Origin: Thysanoteuthis rhombus
Taxonomy: Eukaryota; Mollusca; Cephalopoda; Oegopsida; Thysanoteuthidae
Reading direction: 5' to 3'
Length of the DNA: 64,000 nt
NCBI GenBank assembly: GCA_963457665.1
Contig: OY735207.1
Location: forward strand, 44,039,179 to 44,103,178
Shown here: one piece after another, positions 45,062 to 57,142 of the stretch
Layout of the letters: each line of letters opens with the position of its first letter
Position numbering within the stretch: position 1 is the stretch's first letter
Made by a program: the position numbers and the translations under genes
Notes under the pieces: generated by a model
What the model saw: the letters and a program-made list of their open reading frames with translations, nothing else
Told to the model about the DNA's origin: nothing
Databases searched by the model: none

Positions 45062-46837
45062 ATGATAGGACCCGGTTTACTGAATGCCAATCTACGTCGT
45101 CGACCTCCTTTCTCTGGCACCCAGTCAGCCCATTATTTCAGCACCATGACCTCAGTCCCTGACAGCACCATACCCGAGTACACCCACATTGTAGTTGGGG
45201 CAGGCTCTGCTGGCTGTGTCCTAAGCAACCGCCTTACTGAAGATCCAGACAACAAGGTCCTGCTGTTAGAAGCTGGGCCCAAAGACTACACCTGGAAAAT
45301 ACACATGCCTGCTGCTCTGATGTATAACCTCTGCGATGATAAGTACAACTGGTATTACACAACAGAACCTGAAAAGTGTATGGACAATCGTAAGATGTAC
45401 TGGCCTCGTGGACGTGTGTGGGGAGGTTCGTCATCTCTCAATGCCATGGTGTATATCCGCGGTCATGCGTATGATTATGACCGGTGGGAGACGGAAGGAG
45501 CAACTGGTTGGTCTTATGCTAACTGCTTACCTTACTTTCGTAAATCACAGACCCATGAGCTTGGTGCCGACGAATACCGTGGTGGAGATGGCCCGCTTCA
45601 TGTTTCGAGAGGAAGGACTAACCATGAACTGTTTCACGCATTCATCGAAGCAGGCCAACAAGCAGGCTACCCCTTTACTGATGATATGAATGGCTATCAG
45701 CAGGAAGGGTTAGGTTGGATGGACATGACTATCCACAAAGGTAAACGCTGGAGCACAGCCAGTGCTTACCTGAGACCAGCTCTCAAACGATCCAACCTTG
45801 AAACGCAAGTAAGAGCATTTGTTAAACGAATTCTCTTCGAAGGGAATAAGGCCGTAGGCATTGAGTATGAACGTAAAGGAACTGTGCACCAAGTTCGAGC
45901 GACCAGTGAAGTAATCCTTTCTGGAGGTGCTATCAACTCCCCACAGCTTCTCATGCTCTCCGGAATCGGTAATGCTGATGACCTGAAGAAGTTAGACATT
46001 CCAATGGTTGCCCATCTGCCTGGAGTAGGACAAAACCTCCAAGACCACCTTGAGATATATGTCCAACAAAAGTGCTCAAAGCCCATAACACTGTATAGCA
46101 GCCAATTTCCACACAATATGATCAAAATCGGTTTGCAGTGGTTCCTGACTTTCACAGGTGATGGCGCTACAGCCCATCTTGAGAGTGGTGGCTTTGTCCG
46201 CAGCCGTCCAGGGGTTAATCACCCTGACACCCAGTTCCATTTCTTGCCATCTACAGTCAATGACCACGGTCGAGAATTTGGTCCCTGCCATGCATATCAA
46301 GTCCATGTGGGTCCCATGCGTCCAACTAGCAGGGGCTTCTTGAAACTGAAAACCAGAAACCACCGTGATCATCCCATAATTGTTGCAAACTACCTCAGCA
46401 CAGAACAAGACATTACAGAAATGAGGGATGGAATCAAGATCTCTAGGGATATCTTTGCACAAAAGGCATTCGACCCTTATCGAGGAGAGGAGTTAGCACC
46501 AGGTTCTCACATCCAGACTGACGAGGAGATTGATGCTTTTGCCCGCCAGAAATCAGACAGTGCGTACCACCCTTCGTGCACCTGTAAAATGGGTCAGCCA
46601 AGTGATCCGATGGCCGTTGTGGATCCGGAGACGAAAGTGATTGGGGTGGAAAACCTCCGAGTCGTGGATGCTTCTATCATGCCCAGTATCGTTAGTGGTA
46701 ATTTGAATGGACCAACGTGCATGTTAGCTGAAAAGGCTGCAGATATCATTCGCGGTCGACTGCCACTTCCGAAATCAAATGCACCTGTTTGGCATCCCGA
46801 AACTCTGGAGACTACTCATGGAATGGCGTCTGTTTGA
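45062..46837 (+). CDS. CHDH: Choline dehydrogenase, mitochondrial-type (GMC oxidoreductase)
   Basis: This flavoenzyme oxidises choline to betaine aldehyde at the inner mitochondrial membrane, the first step of betaine synthesis. The uninterrupted 591-codon frame is close to vertebrate CHDH length (about 594). Seen in the sequence: FAD-binding GAGSAG at 46-51 with E70 ending the second strand; GMC signature 1, GRVWGGSSSLNAMVYIRG, at 117-134; signature 2, SGGAINSPQLLMLSGIG, near 287-303; catalytic His503 in AYHPSCTCKMG; and Asn547 in SGNLNGPT, matching the His/Asn pair of choline oxidase. Residues 1-28 are Arg-rich and lack acids, like a mitochondrial presequence. The first ATG has a poor context (C at -3); ATG 45146 (Met29) has CACCATGA. 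A splice acceptor ends at 45056, so the 5' end may come from an upstream exon, possibly HAD exon 3. The coding part has no introns. The family call is near certain; the start is less so. Confidence 0.95.
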   Translation: MIGPGLLNANLRRRPPFSGTQSAHYFSTMTSVPDSTIPEYTHIVVGAGSAGCVLSNRLTEDPDNKVLLLEAGPKDYTWKIHMPAALMYNLCDDKYNWYYTTEPEKCMDNRKMYWPRGRVWGGSSSLNAMVYIRGHAYDYDRWETEGATGWSYANCLPYFRKSQTHELGADEYRGGDGPLHVSRGRTNHELFHAFIEAGQQAGYPFTDDMNGYQQEGLGWMDMTIHKGKRWSTASAYLRPALKRSNLETQVRAFVKRILFEGNKAVGIEYERKGTVHQVRATSEVILSGGAINSPQLLMLSGIGNADDLKKLDIPMVAHLPGVGQNLQDHLEIYVQQKCSKPITLYSSQFPHNMIKIGLQWFLTFTGDGATAHLESGGFVRSRPGVNHPDTQFHFLPSTVNDHGREFGPCHAYQVHVGPMRPTSRGFLKLKTRNHRDHPIIVANYLSTEQDITEMRDGIKISRDIFAQKAFDPYRGEELAPGSHIQTDEEIDAFARQKSDSAYHPSCTCKMGQPSDPMAVVDPETKVIGVENLRVVDASIMPSIVSGNLNGPTCMLAEKAADIIRGRLPLPKSNAPVWHPETLETTHGMASV

Positions 46838-47215
46838 GCTCCATTTTGTGCATACGACCTCCCTCTTTCCCCTCTTCATTTTCTACCATTTTTAGATCTT
46901 TCTTTTTTTTATGACTTGTCATGCCTTCCTGGCTATTAAGACCCACTCCTCATTTCCTCCTTTTTTTTTTTTTTTTTTTTTCCAATTTAAAAAAAAATCT
47001 TCATATCTTGTCCACATTTAATAATTTTTCTTCATTTGAATTACTGACTGTAGTCTCGCCAAGGTCATAAATAGTAAAATGACGAACTGAAAAGCATAAA
47101 AATACTGAAAACATATCCGTTATAAATACGATTGTAGAGAGAATTTACTTTTGAATGTAAACAGTCAACAATGGAAACGATTTTTTTTTTCCTGAGTATG
47201 AGAATAAGAAATTTA

Positions 47216-47410
47216 AATAAATAAAAAAAAAATTTTTTTTCAACACCCCCCCCCCTTTTTAAATCGGGTTTATTTACCATACGTATGATAAAAATTAGTT
47301 GTTTAGATTTACTTTGTTGCTGAGCAGCAAGTGACCTAATTTCTATAATGATATGATGGAAAACTTAGATGTTTAAAAGATCCGGTTTTTAATTTAGAAA
47401 TATCAATAAA
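47216..47410 (+). terminator. Candidate polyadenylation signals for CHDH
   Basis: AATAAA occurs at 47216-47221, overlapping a second at 47220-47225, and again at 47405-47410, about 380 and 570 bases after the stop codon. Any of these could end the transcript. The first pair lies just before an A/T-rich tract and may be partly chance. Confidence 0.4.
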
Positions 47411-47984
47411 GATAAATATACTTAGCCTACTCGCTGAATCTTCATGAAAGCCATTATATTAGTTAAAGCAGGAGAATCCAACTAACAAGAAATATGATTT
47501 TTTATTTTTTTTTTACTTATCTTTCATCTATTTTCTGTTGCTTTTTATTGTACCTCTCAGAAATAAACTAGATGACTAGTCTGAAATCTACTTAGATAAT
47601 ATGCCAAGTGTACGTCTGTATGTTGGAAATGTTTGTCAAGTTGAGATGACTGTTAAATTCTAATTATAGAATAGTCTCGCTTACTTCAAAATTTTTTTTT
47701 TTTAATTTTTTATTCTACATAGTGTTTTTGATATTTTTTCAAGTACTATCCAATGGCAAAAGTATCTACACTGCCATCATTTTCTTTCAACTAGTTAATG
47801 ACAATGGTTCATCTCAAACATTCATAGACCATTGCATCAAATGCTAACTTGCTGGTATACACATTGCCAGGGGTTGGGGGGGGGCTCTCCAAATCTAACA
47901 ATACTGGTAAGCAAATGATATTTTATGGAGATTTTATATCAACAATTTTTTTAATTTAAAAAAATTTTTTTTTTAATTTCCAAA

Positions 47985-48545
47985 ATTCATTCTAAAAATG
48001 TATGCTGTAGTTAAATTGAGAACTGATATGCCTTTATTTTTTCTCTGTAATGTATAGTTCTTGACTTATGGGAATACAAACACACACTTTATTATGCTAT
48101 AATATAGATACTGCCAAAATTTCGTAACCACTGGTAGAAAGAGGAATTCATGTACGTGGTTTTGTATGATAAATGAAGAGTCCAGATTATCATTATAGCT
48201 ACATTGTAAATAGGACTTCCCTCTAAAACCTGAAAAAATTTTTTTTCCTCAAAACTCGCAAACTCTTGGAAGGTTCGAAGGTCATATCGATGGAAAGCGT
48301 AAAAAAATTGAAATTTCTACTTAAAGGCTTACAATTTAATGTGGAAAAAAAGATTTTTTGAGAAAATCGTTGAAAAAACGATTTCTTTCAGAGTGTATAA
48401 ATTAGACCCCTAATGAAATCATATTTTATTTTTTCTTTGCAAAATTCAACATAACGATGTGTACTGTAGGTAAATTGAGACCAGCTGATTCCAAATATGC
48501 CTATGTTTTCCCTCTGTGATGTGTGGTTCATGACTTGAGAGTACA
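47985..48545. repeat. Direct repeat pair, about 100 bp, 450 bp apart
   Basis: Bases 47985-48075 and 48435-48545 share AAAATTCA, GTAxxTAAATTGAGA, ATGCCT, TTTTCxCTCTGT and GACTTxxGxGxxTACAAA in order. A second shared block, CAATGxTTCATC followed by ATTCATAGACC, occurs at about 47805 and 48640. Confidence 0.55.
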
Positions 48546-51043
48546 AACTTATGTACTTTGGTTCTTTTATAATATCAAAGTAATGAAAAGCAACAGAAAT
48601 AAAATGGAAGAAAGACTAGTCGAAAACTGAAAAAATTTATAACAATGTTTCATCCAAGAAATTCATAGACCTGCATCTGATACTACTTGTTCAATTTGAA
48701 ATCATCTCATAACCACTGCTTTAACTATTATGTTAAAAAAACTGAAATCAATATAGAAAATTTTAAAATACTGAAAAACTTGTTGGAACCTCTGTTCAAT
48801 TCTTAACTAAATCAAGTATTAAATGTTTTGAAGCATTTTCCTCTCCCAGTTGGCTAAAATCATTTTTTCTACTTAAATTTACAAGCATTAATGATCTCAT
48901 TATTCATCGAAGAAGATATTATCAAAAATGAAGAAAAAGCAATATTACATTTCTAGTGCTTATAAATGGGGTTTTTTTTTTTTTTTTTTTTTTCTTCAAA
49001 TTTGAAATTTGCTCAAGAATTTTATAAATGTTTATCGAGTAAACAGAGTTCCTAATGATATAGCCAAAAGATGAAATTTTCAATAAATTTTACCAGAATA
49101 TTACTGTAACTTTGATTTTGATTCTAAAGGACTGCTGCTCTTAGTCAGCAAAACCCTTCTGTAAATTGTGATGGTGACCATAAAACTGTAAAATGGCAGA
49201 AAAGCTACTGTTTAGGCTGCTTTTTCATCAATACATGTGAGATATTGATATCTAGTGGATCCATAGCAAAATGATTATTTACTGAAAAAAATCTTCAGGT
49301 ACTCTGTTTTGGACACATTATTTTTTAATTTTAAATTTTTTTCCAATCAATTATTTTTCTTATGAAAATGATATTGAAGTTATAGGGTTTATACATTGGG
49401 GTTTTTCACATGATCTTGTTCAAATATTGAGCTCCTTTCTATAATCAACTAAATTCAGAAGTAAATAAAACTCCTTACATTATATCAAACAATAAAATGT
49501 GAGATATCTGTGTGATTAAAAGAAAACTTTACTGAGGATTTGAAGTTTTTGTTCTAAATTAGAACAGTGTGTATATAAATATCATTCGGAAATTTTCTTC
49601 CTTTTAAAAATCTCTTCTAGTACATAAGCATTAGTCATTGGAATGTCAATTTTGGAATAAAATAATTCGTAAAACTTTCCATATTTGTTTTTAAAGGTTT
49701 TTATTTGAGGAAAACAAACTCTGTTTGAACTTATACTTTGGAATTTATTCAAACTGTACAGAGAAAGCTGCTTATTGTGATCACTTTGGGATGAGATCTC
49801 TTTGATAACTATTACTGGCTGATAACATTACATTAAAGATATATCGTGGAAGTTGCTTAAATTGATCTCTTTTGAACAGGGTCTCTTACAATAAATGGCT
49901 AATAACATTAAGCAAGGGGTTTTAAATTTACATTCATTGTTATGAATACATTATTAGATTCATCGTTATAAACATCATATAAAAAATTAATATGAAATTT
50001 ATTTTTTAATTTTTAAATTCATTTTAAATAAAGTTTGTTACCGACTGATTTTGATAATATTATCCATGATTATAATAAATGTTTTTCTCTGTACTTTAAT
50101 CTAGAAAAAAATTTTATTTACTTATTTTTCCAAACAGTAACCTGCTCATTATTTCAATAGTAATCTTAGCATGTATGGTGGTACAAGGCCAAATGCAAAG
50201 AAATGGGTGTAGGAAGATGATGATGCACTGACATTCCAAGTTGGAAGGGCTTGTCTGCCTAGAAAATCAACATTCAATTTCCTAGCTTTTTATCTAGGCT
50301 CTAACTTACCCAACGGGTACTGGTAGAAAATATGAAACTAACCCACCAGCTGGCCTAATTACTGATTAAGTCAATGGATACAATATAAATTAATAAAGTA
50401 ATCAGCATATATAATTTCTCTTTTCATTTACTAATTTTACTCTTTTTCTTTAAAGAGAAAAGTACAATGACTGTTCATTTTCTTAAAATCTTTGATTATT
50501 TCAATTTTAATTTTTTTTCATTCAGAATGAAAGATAAGATTTATTTGTTGAGACACAATCAAACTTATTTACTAGCTGAGGTGAATAATTTTGTCTAAAT
50601 TAGACGAGTAATAAATATCAAAAACTGAAGCAGCCCCACAGAGTTTCTTAGCAATGACTGTGCAGAAACCAGAGATCTTTACTGAATAGAGTGTAGACTA
50701 TAAAATGTTTTTCTCTGCAATATCAAAATATTTTGGTTCTCATCTGCACATTGGTTGAAACTTCATATCAATATCTACTCCGATTATGTCATGTTGATCG
50801 GTTTACAAACTAAACACAAGTTCAATGAAATGAATGGGTACCCTTGCTATAGATTTGGATAAACACTTCCAGAAGTTCGAGTGCCTATGAAGCTTATGAC
50901 TTCGCTAATACTAAGCAATTCATCTGTATATGGTATTAGTTGACAAAGAGCATTGAATGCTTTGAGCAGAAATGGGTAATTCTACTGTGGCAGAGAAATT
51001 TTTAAGAAAATGATCATGGTGAACATTTGTGAATAATTACTAA

Positions 51044-51912
51044 AACAGCTATTTTCTGCGCACAGCTCACCTCACAGTATCAAGTTGTTACGTAGGATGT
51101 TTTTTATAGTAAGTTGATATGAACAAAAAAAAAAAAATAATAATAATTAAACAAAATATGACCTGTTTAATGCAATAACCTTTTTCAAACAATTTTCTTA
51201 TAACATGCAATCTTTAAAAAAAATTCTTTAGGTTTAGTAGTCAAAAATTCAGTAAAAGCACATTATGGCTTCTCTGTTGAAGGACATTCTATTTATGGAT
51301 ATTGAGTTCCAATTGCTAGAAAAGGAGGTAACATCAGAGAATTTGAATATGAAATCTTGCAGCAGACCCTGTATTCACCAAAGTTCAGTCAGTCAGCTGA
51401 GAGGTGTGGAGCATTTAATTCAGTTTAATGGGGACCAATTTTTCTTAATTTCTAATTTTTCTTTAATGATGTGATATAGTCCCCTGTTGAAGTTGTGAAG
51501 ATTCCAGAAAGTGTTGTCGATAATTCTGTGTTATTTAGAACAGGTATTTATCATTGGTGATCTTATTTCCTGACCTAAACCTATTGAACCAATACTGAAC
51601 AGTTCACATGGTAGCAGTTTTTATTCAAAATGCTTTGTTGATGCTTGCAGTTAGAGCAGCATTATGTCCTAATCTAAAATCAGACTCAACTATCACTTTT
51701 ACTTCAAACTCCGTTGCTGGTTAAGGGCTCAAAACATCCAGCAATAAGGAATTTTATCTATATTTACATATAATCTTCAGAAAAATGGAATTACATTAGT
51801 TGAATCTTCAACTATTAGCATTATTCTCAGTAATATAAAGAAAGCTTTTCATGTATAACAAGCTAATATTTTCTGTGCACAGCGTATCTCAGTGAATTAG
51901 TTATATTTGAAA
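51044..51912. repeat. About 50-bp direct repeats flanking the second mariner-derived copy
   Basis: Bases 51044-51093 (AGCTATTTTCTGCGCACAGC) and 51861-51912 (GCTAATATTTTCTGTGCACAGC, then a diverged CTCA-GT-T-A-TTGTTA part) are in the same orientation on either side of the element. Confidence 0.4.
51165..51845 (-). mobile_element. Mariner-derived dispersed element, copy 2
   Basis: It aligns with 28380-29050 over its whole length: shared GCAATAACCTTTT, TTTAGGTTTA-TAGTCAA, TTCAGTAAAAGCA, ACCTAAACCTATTGAACCAA, ACAGTTCACA and AATAAGGAA. The minus strand carries FRLGHNAALTASINKAF and, after stops, TVQYWFNRFRSGN, the first and second helices of an HTH_48 mariner transposase. The frame is destroyed by stops. 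Confidence 0.6.
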
Positions 51913-52964
51913 TATATCCAAAGCTATAGTACACAACTGATCTCTGATTGTTTTGTTTTTTCTTTTTATCATTTTACTCTGAAGCTTAATACTTTTCACT
52001 TGACTAATGCTTGTGTCTTGCAAGAGGGAATGTAAATTCTACAATTTTTACTGAAAAAGAAATTTCAATTTAAATAGAGAATTTCTATCCCTTAAAAAAA
52101 TGACTTCATCATTTTGTATTCGCCGGGTAGACAGCTTTTGCTGATGTAAATATATACATTTTTAAAATATTTAAAAACAAATTCGAAATAGCATGCATAG
52201 AGAATTGCACAAAAAGAAATGTAAAAGTTATAAAAAAAAAGAAAGAAAAATACATCCATTAAGATCTCTTGTTTTATAAACCTTGTATAATTTTTCAATC
52301 ATTCTGACGTTATCAGTTTTCAGCTTCATTATTTTGAAACATTTTTTGTGATAGAAATCACTATCAATCATGCATTAAAGAAAGTATGTTATTGAGCATT
52401 TTACAGACTTCTGTAATATAAGATTTAATGAGGAATAGCAGGCACAAGTTGTTGCTTGTGACATGAGCAGTGATTGTTTTAAACTTAATTCTTGCACTTT
52501 TTGGTATTTTTTTTCCTCATAAAGGAAGGGTAAAGAGACATTAAAAATATCATTTACAAAATAGATATTTTATGATCTGAATATTGACCTTGGTTTTTTG
52601 TTTTCTCTGTTTTTTTTTTTTTGTCCTAATAAAGACCATGTATATATAATCGACTACCATCTTTTAAGTAGAAGCCCAAAGTCTTTTGGATACTCAACTT
52701 TAAAATATGGAAATAAATCCCCCATTTTTTTTCTCCCTCTCTTTCTCTCTCTCTCTCTCCCCCCCTTTCTTCTTTTAAAATTTTTTTCTTTTAAATGCGA
52801 TATTGTGTGGTTATATGCTATGCATAAATCCGAGGAAAAAATGTTGTTTTTTTTTTTTTTTCTTCATCACATATCTGGATAATTTTTAAAAATTTTTCTT
52901 GAAATTGAAAATAAAATTTTCCCTGGTCTTTCATAGAAATGAACTATTTTCTCTCTAAAAATAC

Positions 52965-52999
<35 letters not shown>

Positions 53000-55900
53000 A
53001 TTATTTCTGAATAAAATCAGCCCTGACTTGTAAGCTTCTTACAGGACTGTCTTTTGTTTCTTTCAACTAAGAGTTTTTAGTGAACAGCATGATGATTCTT
53101 GGCCAATGACTTCTGAGACTGATTGACTTGTCGAAATTACAAATCTCAAATTCTAAACATTATTCTGAGATTTGTATCCATGATCACTGCTTTGTATTTT
53201 CGATTTGAAATAACTTGGAAGCTTGCAGGTAAAACATCTTATGTGCATGAGTGAAGTGTGTGTTATTCTGCACGTCTTTCTAAGTGACTCAGTCTTGTTT
53301 TTGGAGTGTGTTATAAAATATTGGAGTAAATGTCCGTGTGGGATGTTATGTGGTGAATTTTTATTGATGGATGCTGCAGATGAAGGTACATTATGTACTA
53401 TGTAAATGCACTTGTATATGTATATTGGTATGATTACTTGTGTAACATATGTAGATGTCAGAAAACTTTCGTAGCACCTTTTGATCCAACTACAGTATAG
53501 ACCAATTTTAATGTAAAAGTCGGGGTTCATACTTTTCTTGCATATTGCAACAAATTTTCCATTAAAAAAAAAAATTTTTTTTTTTCTACTTCTTTTGATC
53601 CAAGTTCTCCTCTCCCTACTTCTTCTAGACTGCCCCTGGTAATTTGTACAAAATTTAAGTGAAAACCATGGGCGTGGGATATGGTGCGAGAGGAAGACAA
53701 AAATGGATTAGAACATTAAAAAAATATTATGACACCTCACAGGTTACAGTTTGACAAAATTTTAGACACTTATGCTGCATTAGTAATCTTCTAACCAGCA
53801 GATGAACAATGATGAGAAATGTTTTTTTTCTAATCTGTTCTCTTTTTACTGTTGGTGTAACCTGATTCAGTGGAGATCTATTTTTGTATTTAGGTATTCT
53901 GGGATGTTAAATTTGATGTTTTGAAAATTGGGGTCTGTGCTCAAACTGTGTTATATCAAGCCACATTATAATGGTTTTATGAGTATTTGAGATACAGTCC
54001 TACTCCATTTCAACTGGGACTCCAATGTTTTAATGGGGTGTCAGTCTTCCCGAGTCCTCTTCTCCAGTCTGGAATGTCCTCCTTTATAGAAATTTAGAAA
54101 TGGTACCCAAATATGAAGACAGTACTAATTCAAATTTAGTAAGGCTGGGGCCAAAAAGGACGAAGATGAAATGTGCTGTAGACATAAAATGAGTGTGTGT
54201 CTGTTTGTTTAGCTGGATATGGGTACAACTGTTTACAAGGGAGTGCATAGATGTATATTCTACATTTAATATACACACACCTTTTCTGGGAATGTTCATT
54301 CTTTTTGAACATTTATTGTGTGCGTATATGAAAATTTGTTTTCATGCAAATGCTTTACTGTGTATACTTGGAAATCGAGGTTTTGAGAATGTGATTGGTA
54401 CTCACGCCTGGTATGCAAAGATGGTTTCATGTTTATAGATATCCATGCGTAGGTATGTATATCATTTGCTACGTCTTTGTTGTTTGTGTGTGTGTGTGTG
54501 TGTGAAAGAGATCAGTCATCTCTTTAAATCCAGGAACCACAAACAATCCAAGCCATGTGTTTCAGATAAATTTCTGACAAAAATCTCTTAATTTAAGCCC
54601 CCCCCCCTTTTTCTGTTTCCAGCCTCATACAAAAAAATTCTCTTTACTTTTAAAAAATAATGTCTATTGTATGGTACTCGATTATTTTGAATAAGTTTTG
54701 GATTTTAAGAGAATCCTTTTAGAACCTAGCTATTGGCTGTTCTGCTGTAGCTTCTGGCCAGTCTAAATCTATGGCAGGGTTGAATTAAGAGGTCCATGGA
54801 CACCTTTTGGGAAACAGTCTGTGGTAAACATATAATGGTTCGTAAAAGAGACCCTACCTACTTTAAGTGCTTTACTTGATAACTCTGATTTCAAAATATC
54901 CGATGGAACCTCTCTTGAAATGTTTTTACAAATCTTCATGTAAAATTTGATAAAGAAAAATGTGGGAGGGAAAATGATTTATAAATTATGCTGTGTGCAT
55001 TTACTGAATTTATATTAGTGTCGAAGAGTAATTTGGATTATGAGTTTTGCATGTGCCACATCTCTTGGGGAGGTTGGAAAACCTACAAAATATATCGTAT
55101 CGAAATACATAAACAATACTGAAACACTTATATAACCTCATTTAGTTAAGGACTGGTAAGGATGAAGCACTAAATGGTTGGATTACGTCTGGTTCTGGGT
55201 GTTCTTGAATAGTTGAAAAAATTCAAATTGAATTTTATTCAATAAATATTTTTAAAACTTTAGTTGTTGGCGGCTTTTCATTTTATTCTATTTTTTTTTA
55301 TTAAACTAGATATGGATGCTGCTTGTGGCTGAAGTTGAGATGACATATTTTAGAATCTAAAAAAAAAAAATGGCTGACTGGTTTTGATAGTTATATAGTT
55401 ATGTTTCAATGTGTATGCTTAGTTCTTAAATTAAGATTTATTATATTTAAAAAGTAATTTAAAGAAACAAATCATTGAACTTTAAATCCATTAAGTCTTT
55501 CAAGACTAACCTATTTAGATACTTGATGCCAAAAAACATGTTCATTTTTTATTTAATGGCTGAAGAAAACTATTTTAATAAATGATTTTCCATATTTCGA
55601 AGAGCCATATAATGATTTGTCTCGTTAGACTTATATTGATTCATTTACTTCATTTTTCATGACGTATATATCACAGTTGACTTCTAAAAGAGATCTATGG
55701 GGGGTATATATATCTCAGCAGTCACAGAAACCTTAGAAACTGTATATTTCAGGAGTCCTGAAAGGATAAATCATTTTGTTTCCAATACTAAGCATACACA
55801 TACATTTTTTTTTTTTAATTCTTTTAACATAGATATTAGTATTACCGTCATTTATGTGTGAGGTGAGGTGCTTTCAATTATATTTAGACCCTCTCCTGTT

Positions 55901-57142
55901 CAAAAAGACATCCTCAACTTGGGGAGAATTTAAATCATCACTTTGACATGATAGTTGATAGTACCTTTGCGGGTGACTATTTAAAAGGAAGATTTTTTTT
56001 TATTCCTTCTAAACTTTCATAATGCTACAAGATCTGAAATACAGAGTTGTTCCCGCACTGTTTGTTTTGGAAAACAGACATCAGAGGTAGGTCAGAATTT
56101 TCTTTGTTTTATTCATTTAAAAAAAAAAAAGATTATATAACATTGATTACTGCAAAAATGAATTCCTATCATTACATTTCTGTTAATTTATTAAAAAAAA
56201 AAACTTGATCAAAAGATATTTATGAAATTTTTTATCTTATTCTTTGTACTACTGAATACATATTTCTCAAAGACTACCTTTTATATAACAATAAATTTAC
56301 CGTCAACATGAATCCAATTTTATTTATTGAATATTATTCTTTCAAGTGCTCGGTTAGTTTTTCGAGAATAGATTCAATAGGCTGTCTAATATTGTTTACT
56401 AGTATTCTCCAAAAATTGATTGGTCTGAATTCTGATTATCTTGATGAATTATAAAAGCTAAAACTACTCCATCAGTTCTTGGAGACCTTTTTACTAGGTT
56501 ATTTTGTAGAATATAGAATCAGAATTACTTAATACTGGCCGTGAATAAATCTAAAGACAAAAAAAACTACTATGATTTTATTAAAAACTGAAATTTATTT
56601 TTTCTTCATGAAATAAAATATTTACACTTCGAAGCAGCTTTGTCCTTTTTAAAAAAATTTTTTTTTCATATATATTTCAGTTAAACTATCGGCTCAATTA
56701 ATAAACTTCAACAACTGAAAGCTTTCAACTAAATTTTGTTAATTCTTATAAGACTATTCAAACATTTTTTTCTAACCAGCAGATTTTTTATACTCAGATT
56801 AAATTTCCAGATTAGAATATCTTAAATGATGGAATCTTATCAATTTGATGGAAAATTATTTTAAAGTTATTTCCAGTGTCCATATATAAGTATGTATACT
56901 AGCATAGTACCCCAAAAAATGATCGGATTATGAATATGTATGGATATATCATGGATTGGTGCAACAGTCTTCTGACCCCAATTTTCCTCCATTTGACCGT
57001 GCAGCACTACCTACTTGGTTTACATAAGAGTGGGTAAAGCTGTAATCAGCAGTAAGCATTAGGGTTCTGTCTGCTGCTTTCTTGTCTTGAATTCCGTCTC
57101 CTGAAAAGAATTAATTGCATTCTAGAATATTATCTAACATCT
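51913..57142. other. AT-rich noncoding stretch
   Basis: It contains (TA)n then (CA)n at about 52966-52999, (GT)n at about 54485-54503, and many A/T tracts. Open frames at 53153-53530 (-) and 54193-54438 (+) have no recognised domain. Confidence 0.5.

Larger units (their letters stand above)
46838..51043. other. AT-rich noncoding stretch downstream of CHDH
   Basis: The beginning is presumably CHDH 3' untranslated sequence. Poly-T runs lie at 46961-46981 and 48972-48993, and the repeat pair listed at 47985-48545 falls here. No gene is supported. Confidence 0.5.

Noticed and set aside
46076-46462. Minus-strand frames across the CHDH region (also 45766-46155)
   Set aside because: They are antisense shadows of the choline dehydrogenase coding sequence.
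53153-53530. 125-codon minus-strand frame
   Set aside because: No domain, no splice signals, and ordinary AT-rich composition.
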